Below are positions 17,344 to 26,370 of a stretch of DNA of 64,000 nucleotides, one piece after another; position 1 is the first letter of the stretch; every line of letters starts with the position of its first letter. Position numbers and translations under genes: made by a program. A model generated the notes under the pieces. That model was not told the DNA's origin. It ran no database searches and saw only the letters and a list, made by a program, of their open reading frames with translations. The DNA lies in assembly GCA_000517565.1 (NCBI GenBank), contig CP007051.1, positions 1,726,001-1,790,000 on the forward strand, given 5' to 3'. This DNA comes from Desulfurella acetivorans A63. GTDB lineage: Bacteria; Campylobacterota_A; Desulfurellia; Desulfurellales; Desulfurellaceae.

Positions 17344-18242
17344 TTTTTAAAATTTTCTAACAGATAATTTTCGAATATAGTTTGAGCTTTATTGTAGCTA
17401 TTTATTTTCATAAGGTAAAACCACCTATATATTTTAATATTTGTAATGGGAATTTCTTTTAACATACCCATTTGAATCTCATTTTTTATTATGAGCTCAC
17501 TCAAAGCCGATATACCAAGATTGCAAGACACTGCATTTTTTATTGCTTCTGGATTATTGAATTCATAGGCTACTTTTACATGAGCGCCTAATTTTGCAAG
17601 TTCTGCTTCTATAATATGTCTGGTACCAGAGCCACGCTCACGCATAATAAATTGTTCTTTTTGTAATTCTTTGAGCGTTACTTTTTGTTGTGAAGCAAAT
17701 TTATGTTGAGGAGAACAAATAAACGTTAACTTATCTTTGGCAAAACGTGTTATCTTTATTGATTTATCATTTGTATAAGGTAAGCCTTCAATTAAGGCAA
17801 GATCAATTTCTGAGGTGCGAAGTTTTTCGATTACTTCTGAACTATTTGCAATAAATAAACTCAAGTCTATATCTGGATAAGTTTGTTTAAATTTTACAAT
17901 AAGCTCTGGCAATAAGTAGTTACCAATTGTCATGCTTGCGCCAATGGAAACACGTCCTTTTTTTAAAGTATTAAAGTTTTCCAAACACAACTTTGCTTCT
18001 TCTAAAATGTCAAAAATTTTTTTTGTATAGTAATAAAATTCTTTACCTTCTTCCGTTAAATATAGCCGTCTATTTTTTCTCAAAAATAACTTAACAGAAA
18101 ATTTTGTTTCCAAATCTTTGATGGTTTGACTAATTGCTGACTGAGTAACTAAAAGCTCTTTTGCGCTTTTGCTCATGTTAAGCGTTTTTGCTACACTATT
18201 AAACACTACCACATGGTGGAGTGACAAATCAGCCACATTCAT
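17331..18242 (-). CDS. LysR-type transcriptional regulator
   Basis: A 303-residue protein with an N-terminal winged helix-turn-helix (SLHHVVVFNSVAKTLNMSKSAKELLVTQSAISQTIKDLE, split across residues 6-45) and a C-terminal ligand-binding domain (VSIGASMTIGNYLLPELI..., FIMRERGSGTR). The latter resembles the CysB/CbbR-like group. The start follows AGGAGAA. It lies convergent to the acyl-CoA operon and divergent to mdh across 93 bases, so mdh and itself are the nearest possible targets, with the glutarate-like operon a second candidate. The effector is unknown. Confidence 0.85.
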   Translation of the reverse strand: MNVADLSLHHVVVFNSVAKTLNMSKSAKELLVTQSAISQTIKDLETKFSVKLFLRKNRRLYLTEEGKEFYYYTKKIFDILEEAKLCLENFNTLKKGRVSIGASMTIGNYLLPELIVKFKQTYPDIDLSLFIANSSEVIEKLRTSEIDLALIEGLPYTNDKSIKITRFAKDKLTFICSPQHKFASQQKVTLKELQKEQFIMRERGSGTRHIIEAELAKLGAHVKVAYEFNNPEAIKNAVSCNLGISALSELIIKNEIQMGMLKEIPITNIKIYRWFYLMKINSYNKAQTIFENYLLENFKNQSK

Positions 18243-18335
18243 AAGTTCTCCTAATACCTTGTTTAAAAGTTCTAATTTGCATTATATATAAAAATTAATT
18301 ATATTACAAGTGTAAAAATTAGACAGGAGGATTTT

Positions 18336-19277
18336 ATGAGACGCAGTAAAGTAACTGTTATTGGAGCAGGTAATGTAGGCGCAACAGCAGCGCATTGGGC
18401 AGCAATTGAAGGTCTTGGTGATGTAGTACTACTTGACGTTTTAGAGGGTATTCCTCAAGGTAAAGCACTTGATCAGTCTCAGTTTAGGCCTATTACTGGT
18501 ATTTCTTGCAGCATCATTGGCACAAACGATTACAAAGATACTGCTGATTCTGATGTTATTATAATTACATCTGGTATTGCAAGAAAACCGGGGATGTCAA
18601 GGGATGATCTGCTTGCTACAAATGTAAAAATAGTAAAAGAAGTAACAGAAAAAGCATTAGAGTACTCAAAAGATGCATATTTAGTTGTAGTTACAAACCC
18701 AATTGATGCTATGGTTTATACCTCATACAAAGTATCGGGCTTACCCAAAAATAAAGTAATTGGTATGGCAGGTGTATTAGATTCAGCAAGGTATAGATCG
18801 TTTTTAGCTGACGCCATAGGTGTTTCTCCAAAGGATGTAAATGCTATTGTTATGGGGATACATGGTGATTATATGTTGCCTTTGGTAAGACTTGCAAATG
18901 TGTGCGGCATTCCGATAACCGAACTTTTACCAAAGGATGAAATTGATGCTATTGTAAAAAGAACTCAAAATGGCGGTGCAGAAATCGTTGCACATCTAAA
19001 AACAGGTTCAGCTTACTATACACCGGCTGCTGCAGCTGTTGAGATGGCAAAAGCAATTATTTTTGATGAAAAAAGAGTACTGCCATGCGCAGCTTACCTT
19101 GAAGGCGAGTTTGGCATTTCTGGTTATTTTTTAGGTGTACCAGTTGTAATAGGTAAAAATGGCGTCGAAAAAATATTGCAATTTAAACTCACAGAAGAAG
19201 AGCAATCATTGCTTAAATTATCTGTTGAAAAAGTTAAAGAGCAAGTAGATTCAGTAAATAAAATTTTAGGGTGGTAG
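18336..19277 (+). CDS. mdh: Malate dehydrogenase (LDH-like type)
   Basis: A 313-residue NAD-dependent enzyme interconverting malate and oxaloacetate in the TCA cycle. It has the Rossmann motif [14 protein letters not shown] and the malate-specific loop [12 protein letters not shown] (substrate-binding arginines near residues 83 and 89). It also has [11 protein letters not shown] and the catalytic histidine in [11 protein letters not shown] (about 175). The start follows AGGAGGATTTT. In this organism it would work in the TCA cycle in either direction. Confidence 0.93.
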   Translation: MRRSKVTVIGAGNVGATAAHWAAIEGLGDVVLLDVLEGIPQGKALDQSQFRPITGISCSIIGTNDYKDTADSDVIIITSGIARKPGMSRDDLLATNVKIVKEVTEKALEYSKDAYLVVVTNPIDAMVYTSYKVSGLPKNKVIGMAGVLDSARYRSFLADAIGVSPKDVNAIVMGIHGDYMLPLVRLANVCGIPITELLPKDEIDAIVKRTQNGGAEIVAHLKTGSAYYTPAAAAVEMAKAIIFDEKRVLPCAAYLEGEFGISGYFLGVPVVIGKNGVEKILQFKLTEEEQSLLKLSVEKVKEQVDSVNKILGW

Positions 19278-19296
19278 AGAGGTTTTCCCCTCTCTA
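19275..19296 (+). terminator. Weak hairpin after mdh
   Basis: TAGAGAGG / CCTCTCTA forms an 8-bp stem with a six-base loop and includes the mdh stop codon. It is followed by a short TCTTT and then the serA ribosome-binding site, so it may attenuate rather than fully stop transcription. Confidence 0.4.
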
Positions 19297-19317
19297 TCTT
19301 TAAAAAAGGAGAGCTAA

Positions 19318-20931
19318 ATGAAAATTTTAGTAACAGAGCATGTGGCCCAAGAAGGTCTGGATTACATAAGAAAAAATAATATTGAAGTAGAAGAAAAATT
19401 TAATCTAACGCCACAGGAATTGGCACAAATAATAGGCGATTATGATGCAATAATTACTCGAAGTGGCACACGCATTACTAAAGAAACACTTGAAAGACCT
19501 GGAAAATTAAAAGTAATAGGTAGAGCTGGTGTTGGAGTAGATAGTATAGATATAGCAGAAGCTAGCAAAAAAGGTATAATTGTTATCAATGCACCAGGTG
19601 CAAACACTATAGCAGCAGCGGAACTAACGATGGGTATGATGCTAAATGCTCTAAGAAAACTTCCCACTGCTCACTATAGCTTAAAGTATGAGCGCAAATG
19701 GGATAGAAAAAAATTTATGGGTGTTGAGCTTTCTGGCAAAACACTGGGCATTGTAGGGCTTGGACATGTCGGCAGCGAAGTTGCAAAACGTGCAAAAGCT
19801 TTTGGAGCAAAAGTTATTGCATATGATCCATACATTAAAAAAACAAAAGCTTTAGATTTAGGCGTTGAGCTTGTAGAACATTTTGACGAAATCCTTGAAA
19901 GATCAGATATAATAACTTTTCATACGCCTCTTACAAAAGAAACAAAAAACATGATGACAAAAAAAGAAATAGATAAAACAAAAGATGGCGTTATTTTAAT
20001 TAACTGTGCACGCGGTGGTATAATTAATGAAAAAGACTTGTACGACAGTATAAAATCTGGCAAAGTAGCAGCTTGTGGTATTGATACATTTGAAAAAGAA
20101 CCAGCAACAGACAATCCTTTGCTTGATTTAGATAATGTTTTTGTTACACCACACATTGGAGCAAATAGTAATGAATCTCAAATAAATGTTTCTTTAATCT
20201 TAGCCCAGCAGATAGTTAATGCACTTCTTGGCAAACCTTATCAAAATGCAATCAATATACCATTTATTAAGGATAAAATGTCTAAAGAACACAGATTATA
20301 TTTTGACTTGGCAGAAAAAATGGGTAGTTTAGCAGCCCAGCTAACAGAAGGCAGACCCAGTCAAATCGATATAGTTATGGTTGGCGCACGTTTTGAAGAA
20401 GATGTTGTAGAAAAAGCATTCGATGTACCATTTAATTATCAGCCATTTACAATTGCTGCCTTAAAGGGCTTTTTGGAATTTAGCATGAGCGATAATGTTT
20501 CTTATATGAATGCACCGTATGTAGCAAAAGAACTTGACATAATAGTTTCTGAAGCAAAAGCAAAAAATTACGAAAACTATAATAATCTGCTTCTGATGAA
20601 AATTACTACAGATAAACAAACAAAATCTATCGGTGCAACATTATTTGAAGATGGAACACAAAAAATTGTTCTTGTAGACGAATTTAGAACTGATATCACA
20701 CCAAAAGGCATATACCTATATATTATAAACAGAGATAAACCTGGTACGATTGGAAAAATTGGAACTATTTTGGGTAATTTGAATATAAATATAGCGGGTT
20801 TTCATCTATCAAGACAAAAAAGTGGTCTTGCTATGTCTTTTATTGAGCTTGACACACAACCTTCACAAGAAGCAATTAATTTGCTTAGAAAGATTGAAGA
20901 TATAGAACTTGTAAAAGCCATAGTTTTTTGA
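19318..20931 (+). CDS. serA: D-3-phosphoglycerate dehydrogenase
   Basis: A 537-residue long-form SerA that oxidises 3-phosphoglycerate to start serine synthesis. It has the Rossmann motif GIVGLGHVGSEVAKRAKAFG and the catalytic residues Arg (NCARGGIINE), Glu (TFEKEPA) and His (FVTPHIGANS). An intervening domain at about 320-455 and a C-terminal ACT domain (YLYIINRDKPGTIGKIG..., ~465-537) follow; in the family the ACT domain binds serine. The start follows AAGGAGAGC. The alpha/beta hydrolase begins 15 bases after the stop. Confidence 0.93.
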   Translation: MKILVTEHVAQEGLDYIRKNNIEVEEKFNLTPQELAQIIGDYDAIITRSGTRITKETLERPGKLKVIGRAGVGVDSIDIAEASKKGIIVINAPGANTIAAAELTMGMMLNALRKLPTAHYSLKYERKWDRKKFMGVELSGKTLGIVGLGHVGSEVAKRAKAFGAKVIAYDPYIKKTKALDLGVELVEHFDEILERSDIITFHTPLTKETKNMMTKKEIDKTKDGVILINCARGGIINEKDLYDSIKSGKVAACGIDTFEKEPATDNPLLDLDNVFVTPHIGANSNESQINVSLILAQQIVNALLGKPYQNAINIPFIKDKMSKEHRLYFDLAEKMGSLAAQLTEGRPSQIDIVMVGARFEEDVVEKAFDVPFNYQPFTIAALKGFLEFSMSDNVSYMNAPYVAKELDIIVSEAKAKNYENYNNLLLMKITTDKQTKSIGATLFEDGTQKIVLVDEFRTDITPKGIYLYIINRDKPGTIGKIGTILGNLNINIAGFHLSRQKSGLAMSFIELDTQPSQEAINLLRKIEDIELVKAIVF

Positions 20932-20946
20932 TTAAAAGGAGCAACT

Positions 20947-21546
20947 ATGTATTTTGTTGAAAAAGAAGAAGAAATTGCAGGTAAAAAAGTTTTTTACATA
21001 AAACAGCCTGTTGGCGAAAAAGATATAATTTTCATGCACGGCAAAAGTTACACTGCAAGCGATTTTCTTAAGCTAAATGATACGTTAATCGGATTGTACA
21101 ACTTAAAATACCGTATCTATGCGTTTGATTTTCCTGGTTTTGGAAAATCTCAACCAAACAACATTGAGCCGGTAAATTTTATTGAAGCATTCGTAGATTA
21201 TAAAAAATTAGATAACTTTGTATTATTTGGCGCTTCAATGAGTGGGGGTTTTGCATTAAAATACGCTCTATTGCATCCTGAAAAGGTCAGGGCTATAATT
21301 GCTGCAGCCCCTGCCTGGATTGAAAACGAGATTGAACAGTTTAAAAATTTAAATGTACCTACATTGCTGCTTTGGGGAGCAAATGATAATAAGGTTGATC
21401 CAAAAATTGGAAACAAACTAAAAGAAATAATGCCAAATGCCAGATTGCATACATTTAGAGGTTTATCCCATCCATTCTATTTTGAAAATGAAAATTTATT
21501 TGATCAATATTTTTTTGATTTTTTAAAAAACTTAGATGAAAAATAA
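20947..21546 (+). CDS. Alpha/beta hydrolase
   Basis: A 199-residue single-domain hydrolase. The nucleophile serine is in GASMSGG (about residue 97), the acid is probably the aspartate in WGANDNKVD (about 145), and the histidine is in GLSHPFY (about 176). There is no signal peptide, so it is cytoplasmic. Substrate unknown; it sits between serA and a flavin reductase and overlaps the latter by 11 bases. Confidence 0.8.
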   Translation: MYFVEKEEEIAGKKVFYIKQPVGEKDIIFMHGKSYTASDFLKLNDTLIGLYNLKYRIYAFDFPGFGKSQPNNIEPVNFIEAFVDYKKLDNFVLFGASMSGGFALKYALLHPEKVRAIIAAAPAWIENEIEQFKNLNVPTLLLWGANDNKVDPKIGNKLKEIMPNARLHTFRGLSHPFYFENENLFDQYFFDFLKNLDEK

Positions 21547-23374
21547 AGCATTATTTTCTCCTTATTCAATAAACAACAAAACATTTAAAAATAGGATTGT
21601 AATGTTGCCTACAGTAACAAACTACGCAAACGAGGATGGTAGTGTAGCTCAACAAAATATTGACTACTACTCCCTAAGAAAAAATCTAGGCGCTATTATT
21701 ATAGAAGCAACATACACACACATACTTGGCAAATCTTTTATCAAACAATTAGGCATAGATAGCGATGATAAAATTCCTGGATTATCAAAAATTAGTAAGG
21801 TAATTCACGAAAATGATTCTCTGGCTGGCATTCAGCTTGCCATGAATGTAAAATCAAAAACCGTAAATGATTTAACACTTTCGGAAATAGATGACATAAA
21901 AGACAGTTTTATCAAAGCAGCTAGTCGCGCAAAAGAATCTAATTTTGATATAATTGAAATACATTGTGCGCATGGATGGTTACTTGGTCAATTTTTAAGC
22001 AGTTACTTTAATAAAAGAAACGATTTATATGGTCCAGGCTTGCAAAATCGGATGAAATTACCACTAGAAATTATTGATACTATTAGACAAATTCTCAAAA
22101 ATGAAATTTTAAGTGTTCGTATTAATGCAGTTGATTATGTAGAAAATGGCATTGAATTAGACGAATCAATTATATTTGCAAAAAAACTTAAAGAAATTGG
22201 CGTTGATTTAATTAGTGTTTCGGCAGGAATTGGAGCTAAAACATTTATACATGTATCGCCTGGAAGTTACCCAAAAGGTTTTTTGCTTGATTTTGCACAT
22301 AAAATAAAATTAAGCACAAATACCACTGTAATTGCTGCAAGTAGGCTTGGAGAATTTGATATAGCAAATCTTGCCATTGAACAATATAAAGCAGATTTTA
22401 TAGGACTAGCAAGGCCTTTAATAGCTGATCCACAAATTATTAATAAGTGGGAAAATGAACAATTTAAAATAGTTATACCATGCCTTAGCTGTAATCAAGG
22501 CTGTATCGCTAATATTCAAGCACAAAAACAAATGTCTTGTTTAGTAAACCCAGATCCTTATAAAACAAAAGTTTTTGATCAGCCATTTATGTACAAACGA
22601 AAAGTTATGGTAATAGGTGCAGGTTGTGCTGGTCTGGCATTTTCTATTTTTGCTCACAAAAAGGGCTTAAATTGCACCATATTTGAAAGGCAACCTAAAA
22701 TTGGCGGTCAGCTTAATTTAGCATACAAACCACCTCATAAACAAGAATTTAAAAAATTGATCAATTATTTTGAATCTGAGGTTGAAAACTTAAAAATTCC
22801 TGTCTTTACTGGAATAGATGTGGATATTGATCTTATAAAAAGCGAGCAATGTGATATTTTAGCATTTGCTACAGGCTCAAGCCCAATTATACCCGAATTT
22901 TGTAAGAATAATGAGTTTGTATATAGTGCAGATGAAATTTTAGAGTTTGGCTTGCCTTTTGAAGTTAGCAACATAGGCATTATTGGAGGTGGGCTCATTG
23001 GTCTTGAAACAGCTAATTTTCTTTCAAATAAAGGTTTAAGTATAAGTGTTTTTGAAATGGATGATGCTTTACTTAAAACTACAGCAGATGTTGTAAAATT
23101 GCCAATACTGGAATCTTTAGACCCAAATATCAAAATATATTTAAATCATAAACTCGTAAATGTTGAAAGCAATATAGCATATTTTCAAACACAAAATGGA
23201 ATAAAACGTTATACATTTGACTATATAGTACTTGCATTAGGTAGAAAACCCAATAAAGAACTAATAGACAAGATTGATTTTTGTATCGATACGATAAATA
23301 TTGGAGACTGTAAAAATCCAGGTGATGCTTTGAGTGCCATAAGCGATGCTTACAATGCAGCCTTGAGTCTTTAA
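21536..23374 (+). CDS. Old-yellow-enzyme-type FMN/FAD/Fe-S oxidoreductase (2,4-dienoyl-CoA reductase family)
   Basis: A 612-residue protein. An N-terminal FMN barrel (residues 1-330; IEIHCAHGWLLGQFLSSYFNKRNDLYG) is followed by a 4Fe-4S cysteine cluster, C-x2-C-x3-C then a fourth cysteine 11 residues on (about 319-338). The C-terminal NAD/FAD module has VMVIGAGCAGLAFSIFA and IGIIGGGLIGLETANFL. Family members reduce C=C bonds of enoyl-CoAs or other unsaturated compounds with NAD(P)H. At 612 residues it is shorter than E. coli FadH. Physiological substrate unknown. Confidence 0.82.
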   Translation: MKNKALFSPYSINNKTFKNRIVMLPTVTNYANEDGSVAQQNIDYYSLRKNLGAIIIEATYTHILGKSFIKQLGIDSDDKIPGLSKISKVIHENDSLAGIQLAMNVKSKTVNDLTLSEIDDIKDSFIKAASRAKESNFDIIEIHCAHGWLLGQFLSSYFNKRNDLYGPGLQNRMKLPLEIIDTIRQILKNEILSVRINAVDYVENGIELDESIIFAKKLKEIGVDLISVSAGIGAKTFIHVSPGSYPKGFLLDFAHKIKLSTNTTVIAASRLGEFDIANLAIEQYKADFIGLARPLIADPQIINKWENEQFKIVIPCLSCNQGCIANIQAQKQMSCLVNPDPYKTKVFDQPFMYKRKVMVIGAGCAGLAFSIFAHKKGLNCTIFERQPKIGGQLNLAYKPPHKQEFKKLINYFESEVENLKIPVFTGIDVDIDLIKSEQCDILAFATGSSPIIPEFCKNNEFVYSADEILEFGLPFEVSNIGIIGGGLIGLETANFLSNKGLSISVFEMDDALLKTTADVVKLPILESLDPNIKIYLNHKLVNVESNIAYFQTQNGIKRYTFDYIVLALGRKPNKELIDKIDFCIDTINIGDCKNPGDALSAISDAYNAALSL

Positions 23375-23601
23375 TATTCAAATACCTTTCTAATACCAAT
23401 TGCAATTAATACAACGCTTACGCTTACAATAGCAAAAACGATTAAAGAAACAAATAAACTGGCAAAAACTAAATAGCCTATCAATAAAATACGCCTTATA
23501 CTTGTTAAATCCTCATCATTCAATAAAATTTTTGCAATTAAACTAACAAGTATATACACAACGGTTTCTACAATAATATTTTCTACGCTAAAATTAAACA
23601 T
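23371..23601 (-). CDS. Small membrane protein, hypothetical
   Basis: A 76-residue protein with two hydrophobic helices (about 8-25 and 38-70) and few charged residues. The ATG at 23601 follows a modest GGCAGG site; another ATG three bases earlier on the same strand runs into a stop at once. It is convergent with the preceding reductase gene, overlapping by four bases. No family recognised. Confidence 0.5.
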   Translation of the reverse strand: MFNFSVENIIVETVVYILVSLIAKILLNDEDLTSIRRILLIGYLVFASLFVSLIVFAIVSVSVVLIAIGIRKVFEY

Positions 23602-23694
23602 TCATTAAAACCTGCCTAAATAATAACAAAATTTAATTTAGTATACAATTTTAAAATTTTTGTGATATAATTATGTAAAAAGGGAGAAAATAAA

Positions 23695-24666
23695 ATGTTT
23701 AAAGTTTATGTAACAAGAAATATACCAAAAGAAGGATTGAAACTCTTAAAAGATAAATGCGATATAGAAGTAAACAATTTAGGCAGATCTTTAAGTAAAC
23801 AGGAATTACTTGAGAAAATTAAAAACAAAGATGCCTGCATAACACAATTAACAGATAAAGTTGATATAGATTTTTTTGAAGCAGCCAAAAATTTAAAAAT
23901 TATTGCAAACTATGCGGTTGGCTTTGATAATATTGATTTAAATGAAGCAACAAAACGCAAAATTTTTGTTACAAATACACCGGATGTTTTAACCCAAGCA
24001 ACAGCAGAATTAGCATGGGCTTTATTATTTGCCTGTGCGCGTGGTGTACCTCAAGCTGATAAATTTACAAGAGAAGGTAACTATAAAGGCTGGGATTTGT
24101 ACTTATTTTTAGGCCTTGATATAAGCCATAAAACGCTTGGTATAATTGGAGCTGGCAGAATTGGTCAGGCATTTGCAAAAATGTCAAAAGGTTTTGATAT
24201 GAATATACTGTATACTGCAAATTCTAAAAAAATTGATTTCGAAGCTCAAACTAATGCAAAATTTGTTGATCTTGAAACTCTTCTTAAAGAATCTGACTTT
24301 GTAAGCATTCATACACCTCTAACTCCTCAAACATACCATTTGATTGGAAAAAAAGAACTTAGCCTTATGAAAAAAACTGCAATTTTAATTAATACATCAA
24401 GAGGAGCTGTAATTGACGAAAAGGCACTTGCAGAAAGTTTAGAAAACAGGCAAATATATGCAGCAGGTCTGGATGTGTATGAAAAAGAACCAATAATTGA
24501 AGAAAAATTAAAAACATTAGACAATGTTGTTCTCCTGCCACATATTGGAAGCGCTACATATAAAACAAGGATTGACATGTCAATACTGGCTGCGCAAAAT
24601 ATACTTGATTTTTTAGAAGGAAAAATTCCGCGCACTTTAGTAAACAAAGACATATTAAAAACCTAA
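23695..24666 (+). CDS. D-isomer-specific 2-hydroxyacid dehydrogenase
   Basis: A 323-residue NAD(P)-dependent reductase of the glyoxylate/hydroxypyruvate reductase group. It has the Rossmann GIIGAGRIGQAFAKMSKGF, and the catalytic Arg (INTSRGAVIDE), Glu (VYEKEP) and His (LLPHIGSAT). It reduces a short 2-oxoacid such as glyoxylate or hydroxypyruvate. It lacks the ACT domain of SerA. The hflX start is three bases after its stop. The start follows AAAGGGAGAAA. Confidence 0.85.
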   Translation: MFKVYVTRNIPKEGLKLLKDKCDIEVNNLGRSLSKQELLEKIKNKDACITQLTDKVDIDFFEAAKNLKIIANYAVGFDNIDLNEATKRKIFVTNTPDVLTQATAELAWALLFACARGVPQADKFTREGNYKGWDLYLFLGLDISHKTLGIIGAGRIGQAFAKMSKGFDMNILYTANSKKIDFEAQTNAKFVDLETLLKESDFVSIHTPLTPQTYHLIGKKELSLMKKTAILINTSRGAVIDEKALAESLENRQIYAAGLDVYEKEPIIEEKLKTLDNVVLLPHIGSATYKTRIDMSILAAQNILDFLEGKIPRTLVNKDILKT

Positions 24667-24669
24667 AAA

Positions 24670-25743
24670 ATGCAAGATCTTCAAGAAAAAGCCATTTTAG
24701 TTAGCGTATTTTTAAACGTAAAAGATGAAAAGTCATTGCAAGAATTAGAAGAACTTGCCAAAACAGCTGGCGCAGAAGTTGTTGGCGTATTAACACAAAA
24801 ACGAAAAAACATAGATAAAACTTACTATTTAGGAAAAGGCAAAATAGAAGAGCTAAAAAATCTAATTGAACAAAAAGGTGCTAATATTGTCATATTTAAC
24901 AACGAACTATCTGGTAGCCAGGTAAAAAATATCGAAGATATACTAAATACAAAAGTTATTGATAGAACCAATCTAATCTTAGACATATTTGCAAAACATG
25001 CCAAAACAAAAGAAGGTATGCTTCAGGTAAAGCTTGCCCAGTTAAAATATTCACTTACAAGATTAAGAGGCATAGGCGTTACACTTTCAAGATTGGGTGG
25101 TGGCATAGGCACAAGGGGTCCTGGCGAAACACAACTGGAAACAGACATAAGGCATATCAAGCGCTCTATTTTACACATTGAAAAACAAATTGAAGAAATA
25201 AAACAACATAGGAGTCTATACAGGAAAAGAAGACAAAAAAATCAAATTCCTGTAGTTGCCATAATAGGATATACAAATGCAGGTAAATCAACTTTAATTA
25301 ATGCACTTACCAATGCAGATGCCTATGTTGAAAATAAGTTATTTGCAACGCTGGATCCTTTAGCTAGAAAATTACGTTTGCCCAATAACAAAATAGTTCT
25401 ATTGATTGATACGGTTGGTTTTATTAAAAATTTACCCCACCAGTTAATTGAAGCTTTCAAATCAACGCTTGAAGAAATAAAATTTGCAGATTTAATATTA
25501 AATGTTGTTGATATAAGTCAGAATGATTACGAAGAAAAAATTAAAGTAACAGAAAAAATCCTATCAGATTTAGAGTGTTTCAATAAACCAGTTATTACAG
25601 TTTACAATAAATCAGATTTACTTGAAATATTACCAAAAAACACTGATAAAGAAGTATATATATCAGCTAAATACAAAACTAATTTACATGATTTGGTTTT
25701 TTGCATACAAAACGCGCTTGAATCAGGCAACAAATCTTTATAA
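24670..25743 (+). CDS. hflX: Ribosome-associated GTPase HflX
   Basis: A 357-residue protein with the N-terminal HflX domain (YYLGKGKIEELK, NNELSGSQVKN, DRTNLILDIFAKHAKT), the linker GGGIGTRGPGETQLE, and a GTPase domain. The GTPase motifs are G1 GYTNAGKST (about residue 201), G3 DTVGF and G4 NKSD. HflX splits stalled or stress-inactivated 70S ribosomes. No good ribosome-binding site is visible, so it is probably coupled to the dehydrogenase upstream. Confidence 0.93.
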   Translation: MQDLQEKAILVSVFLNVKDEKSLQELEELAKTAGAEVVGVLTQKRKNIDKTYYLGKGKIEELKNLIEQKGANIVIFNNELSGSQVKNIEDILNTKVIDRTNLILDIFAKHAKTKEGMLQVKLAQLKYSLTRLRGIGVTLSRLGGGIGTRGPGETQLETDIRHIKRSILHIEKQIEEIKQHRSLYRKRRQKNQIPVVAIIGYTNAGKSTLINALTNADAYVENKLFATLDPLARKLRLPNNKIVLLIDTVGFIKNLPHQLIEAFKSTLEEIKFADLILNVVDISQNDYEEKIKVTEKILSDLECFNKPVITVYNKSDLLEILPKNTDKEVYISAKYKTNLHDLVFCIQNALESGNKSL

Positions 25744-26058
25744 AATTTTCATTCTGATCTTTGCAAAGTAAACATTTATTTGTTTATCTGCAAAATACAT
25801 CAAAACTACATCTGTTTCAGGTGTGGAGTTACCCAGTTTAGCACCATCTGTAACAAAAAAATTATCACCTTCATTTAAAGAAGGCAAAAGGACCTTACCC
25901 AAATCTCGATTTTTCCAGCTCACATAACTTTTTTGACTTTCATAAAAGTATTCTACATCATCAAAGCCATTTTGTTTTGCAAAACTGTCAATTGTAGCTT
26001 TTTGTACGAGTTTTTCGCTTTCATCGTCTGCAACTATATATGCAACGTTTCTAGGCAT
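25738..26058 (-). CDS. Serine-recombinase-like N-terminal domain protein lacking catalytic residues
   Basis: A 106-residue protein whose pattern matches the resolvase/invertase catalytic fold: VAYIVADD at the start where recombinases have YIRVS-(T/x), a mid WKNRDLGKVLL segment, and VTDGAKLGNS where they have SELSRLGRS. The nucleophile serine is replaced (Asp at about residue 11), both arginines of the RLGR motif are Lys and Asn (residues 74 and 77), and there is no DNA-binding C-terminal domain. It cannot recombine DNA by the known mechanism; a structural or regulatory role is inferred. ATG at 26058 follows GGGGGT. The 61-residue gene is 11 bases upstream. Confidence 0.6.
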   Translation of the reverse strand: MPRNVAYIVADDESEKLVQKATIDSFAKQNGFDDVEYFYESQKSYVSWKNRDLGKVLLPSLNEGDNFFVTDGAKLGNSTPETDVVLMYFADKQINVYFAKIRMKIL

Positions 26059-26069
26059 AATACCCCCAT

Positions 26070-26255
26070 TTATAGTAATTTTATAACATCAGTTTCTTCA
26101 TTTATTAAGATTTCAGACACATTTGGAGATCTTTTGTAGCGTTCTATCATTTTCTTTTTGGCTTCGCTTTTATTTTCTGCTTTTACAATGTTTGTAGTAA
26201 CTACTTTCTTTTCGTCTTTATATATAAGCATAGCCAGAACTTTATACGTATTCAT
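26070..26255 (-). CDS. Small hypothetical protein, 61 residues
   Basis: A basic/acidic alpha-beta mini-protein, unrecognised. It starts behind AAAAGGTGT and precedes the recombinase-like gene by 11 bases, so the two form a probable two-gene operon. No signal peptide or membrane helix. The NKSEAKKKM(x)3Y segment resembles the helix of small beta-alpha-beta-beta domains, but no assignment is possible. Confidence 0.5.
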   Translation of the reverse strand: MNTYKVLAMLIYKDEKKVVTTNIVKAENKSEAKKKMIERYKRSPNVSEILINEETDVIKLL

Positions 26256-26370
26256 TGTACACCTTTTTTAAAATCTGTCTAATTATAATTATTTATAAAG
26301 TAAAAGTCAAACAAAATTAACTCTTAAAATATTTTTGCAAATTAAACACAATTTATAAATATTTTTAAAT

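Noticed and set aside
23130-23405. 91-residue minus-strand frame
   Set aside because: Antisense to the end of the flavin reductase gene, with low-complexity aromatic/hydrophobic content typical of reverse-frame shadows.
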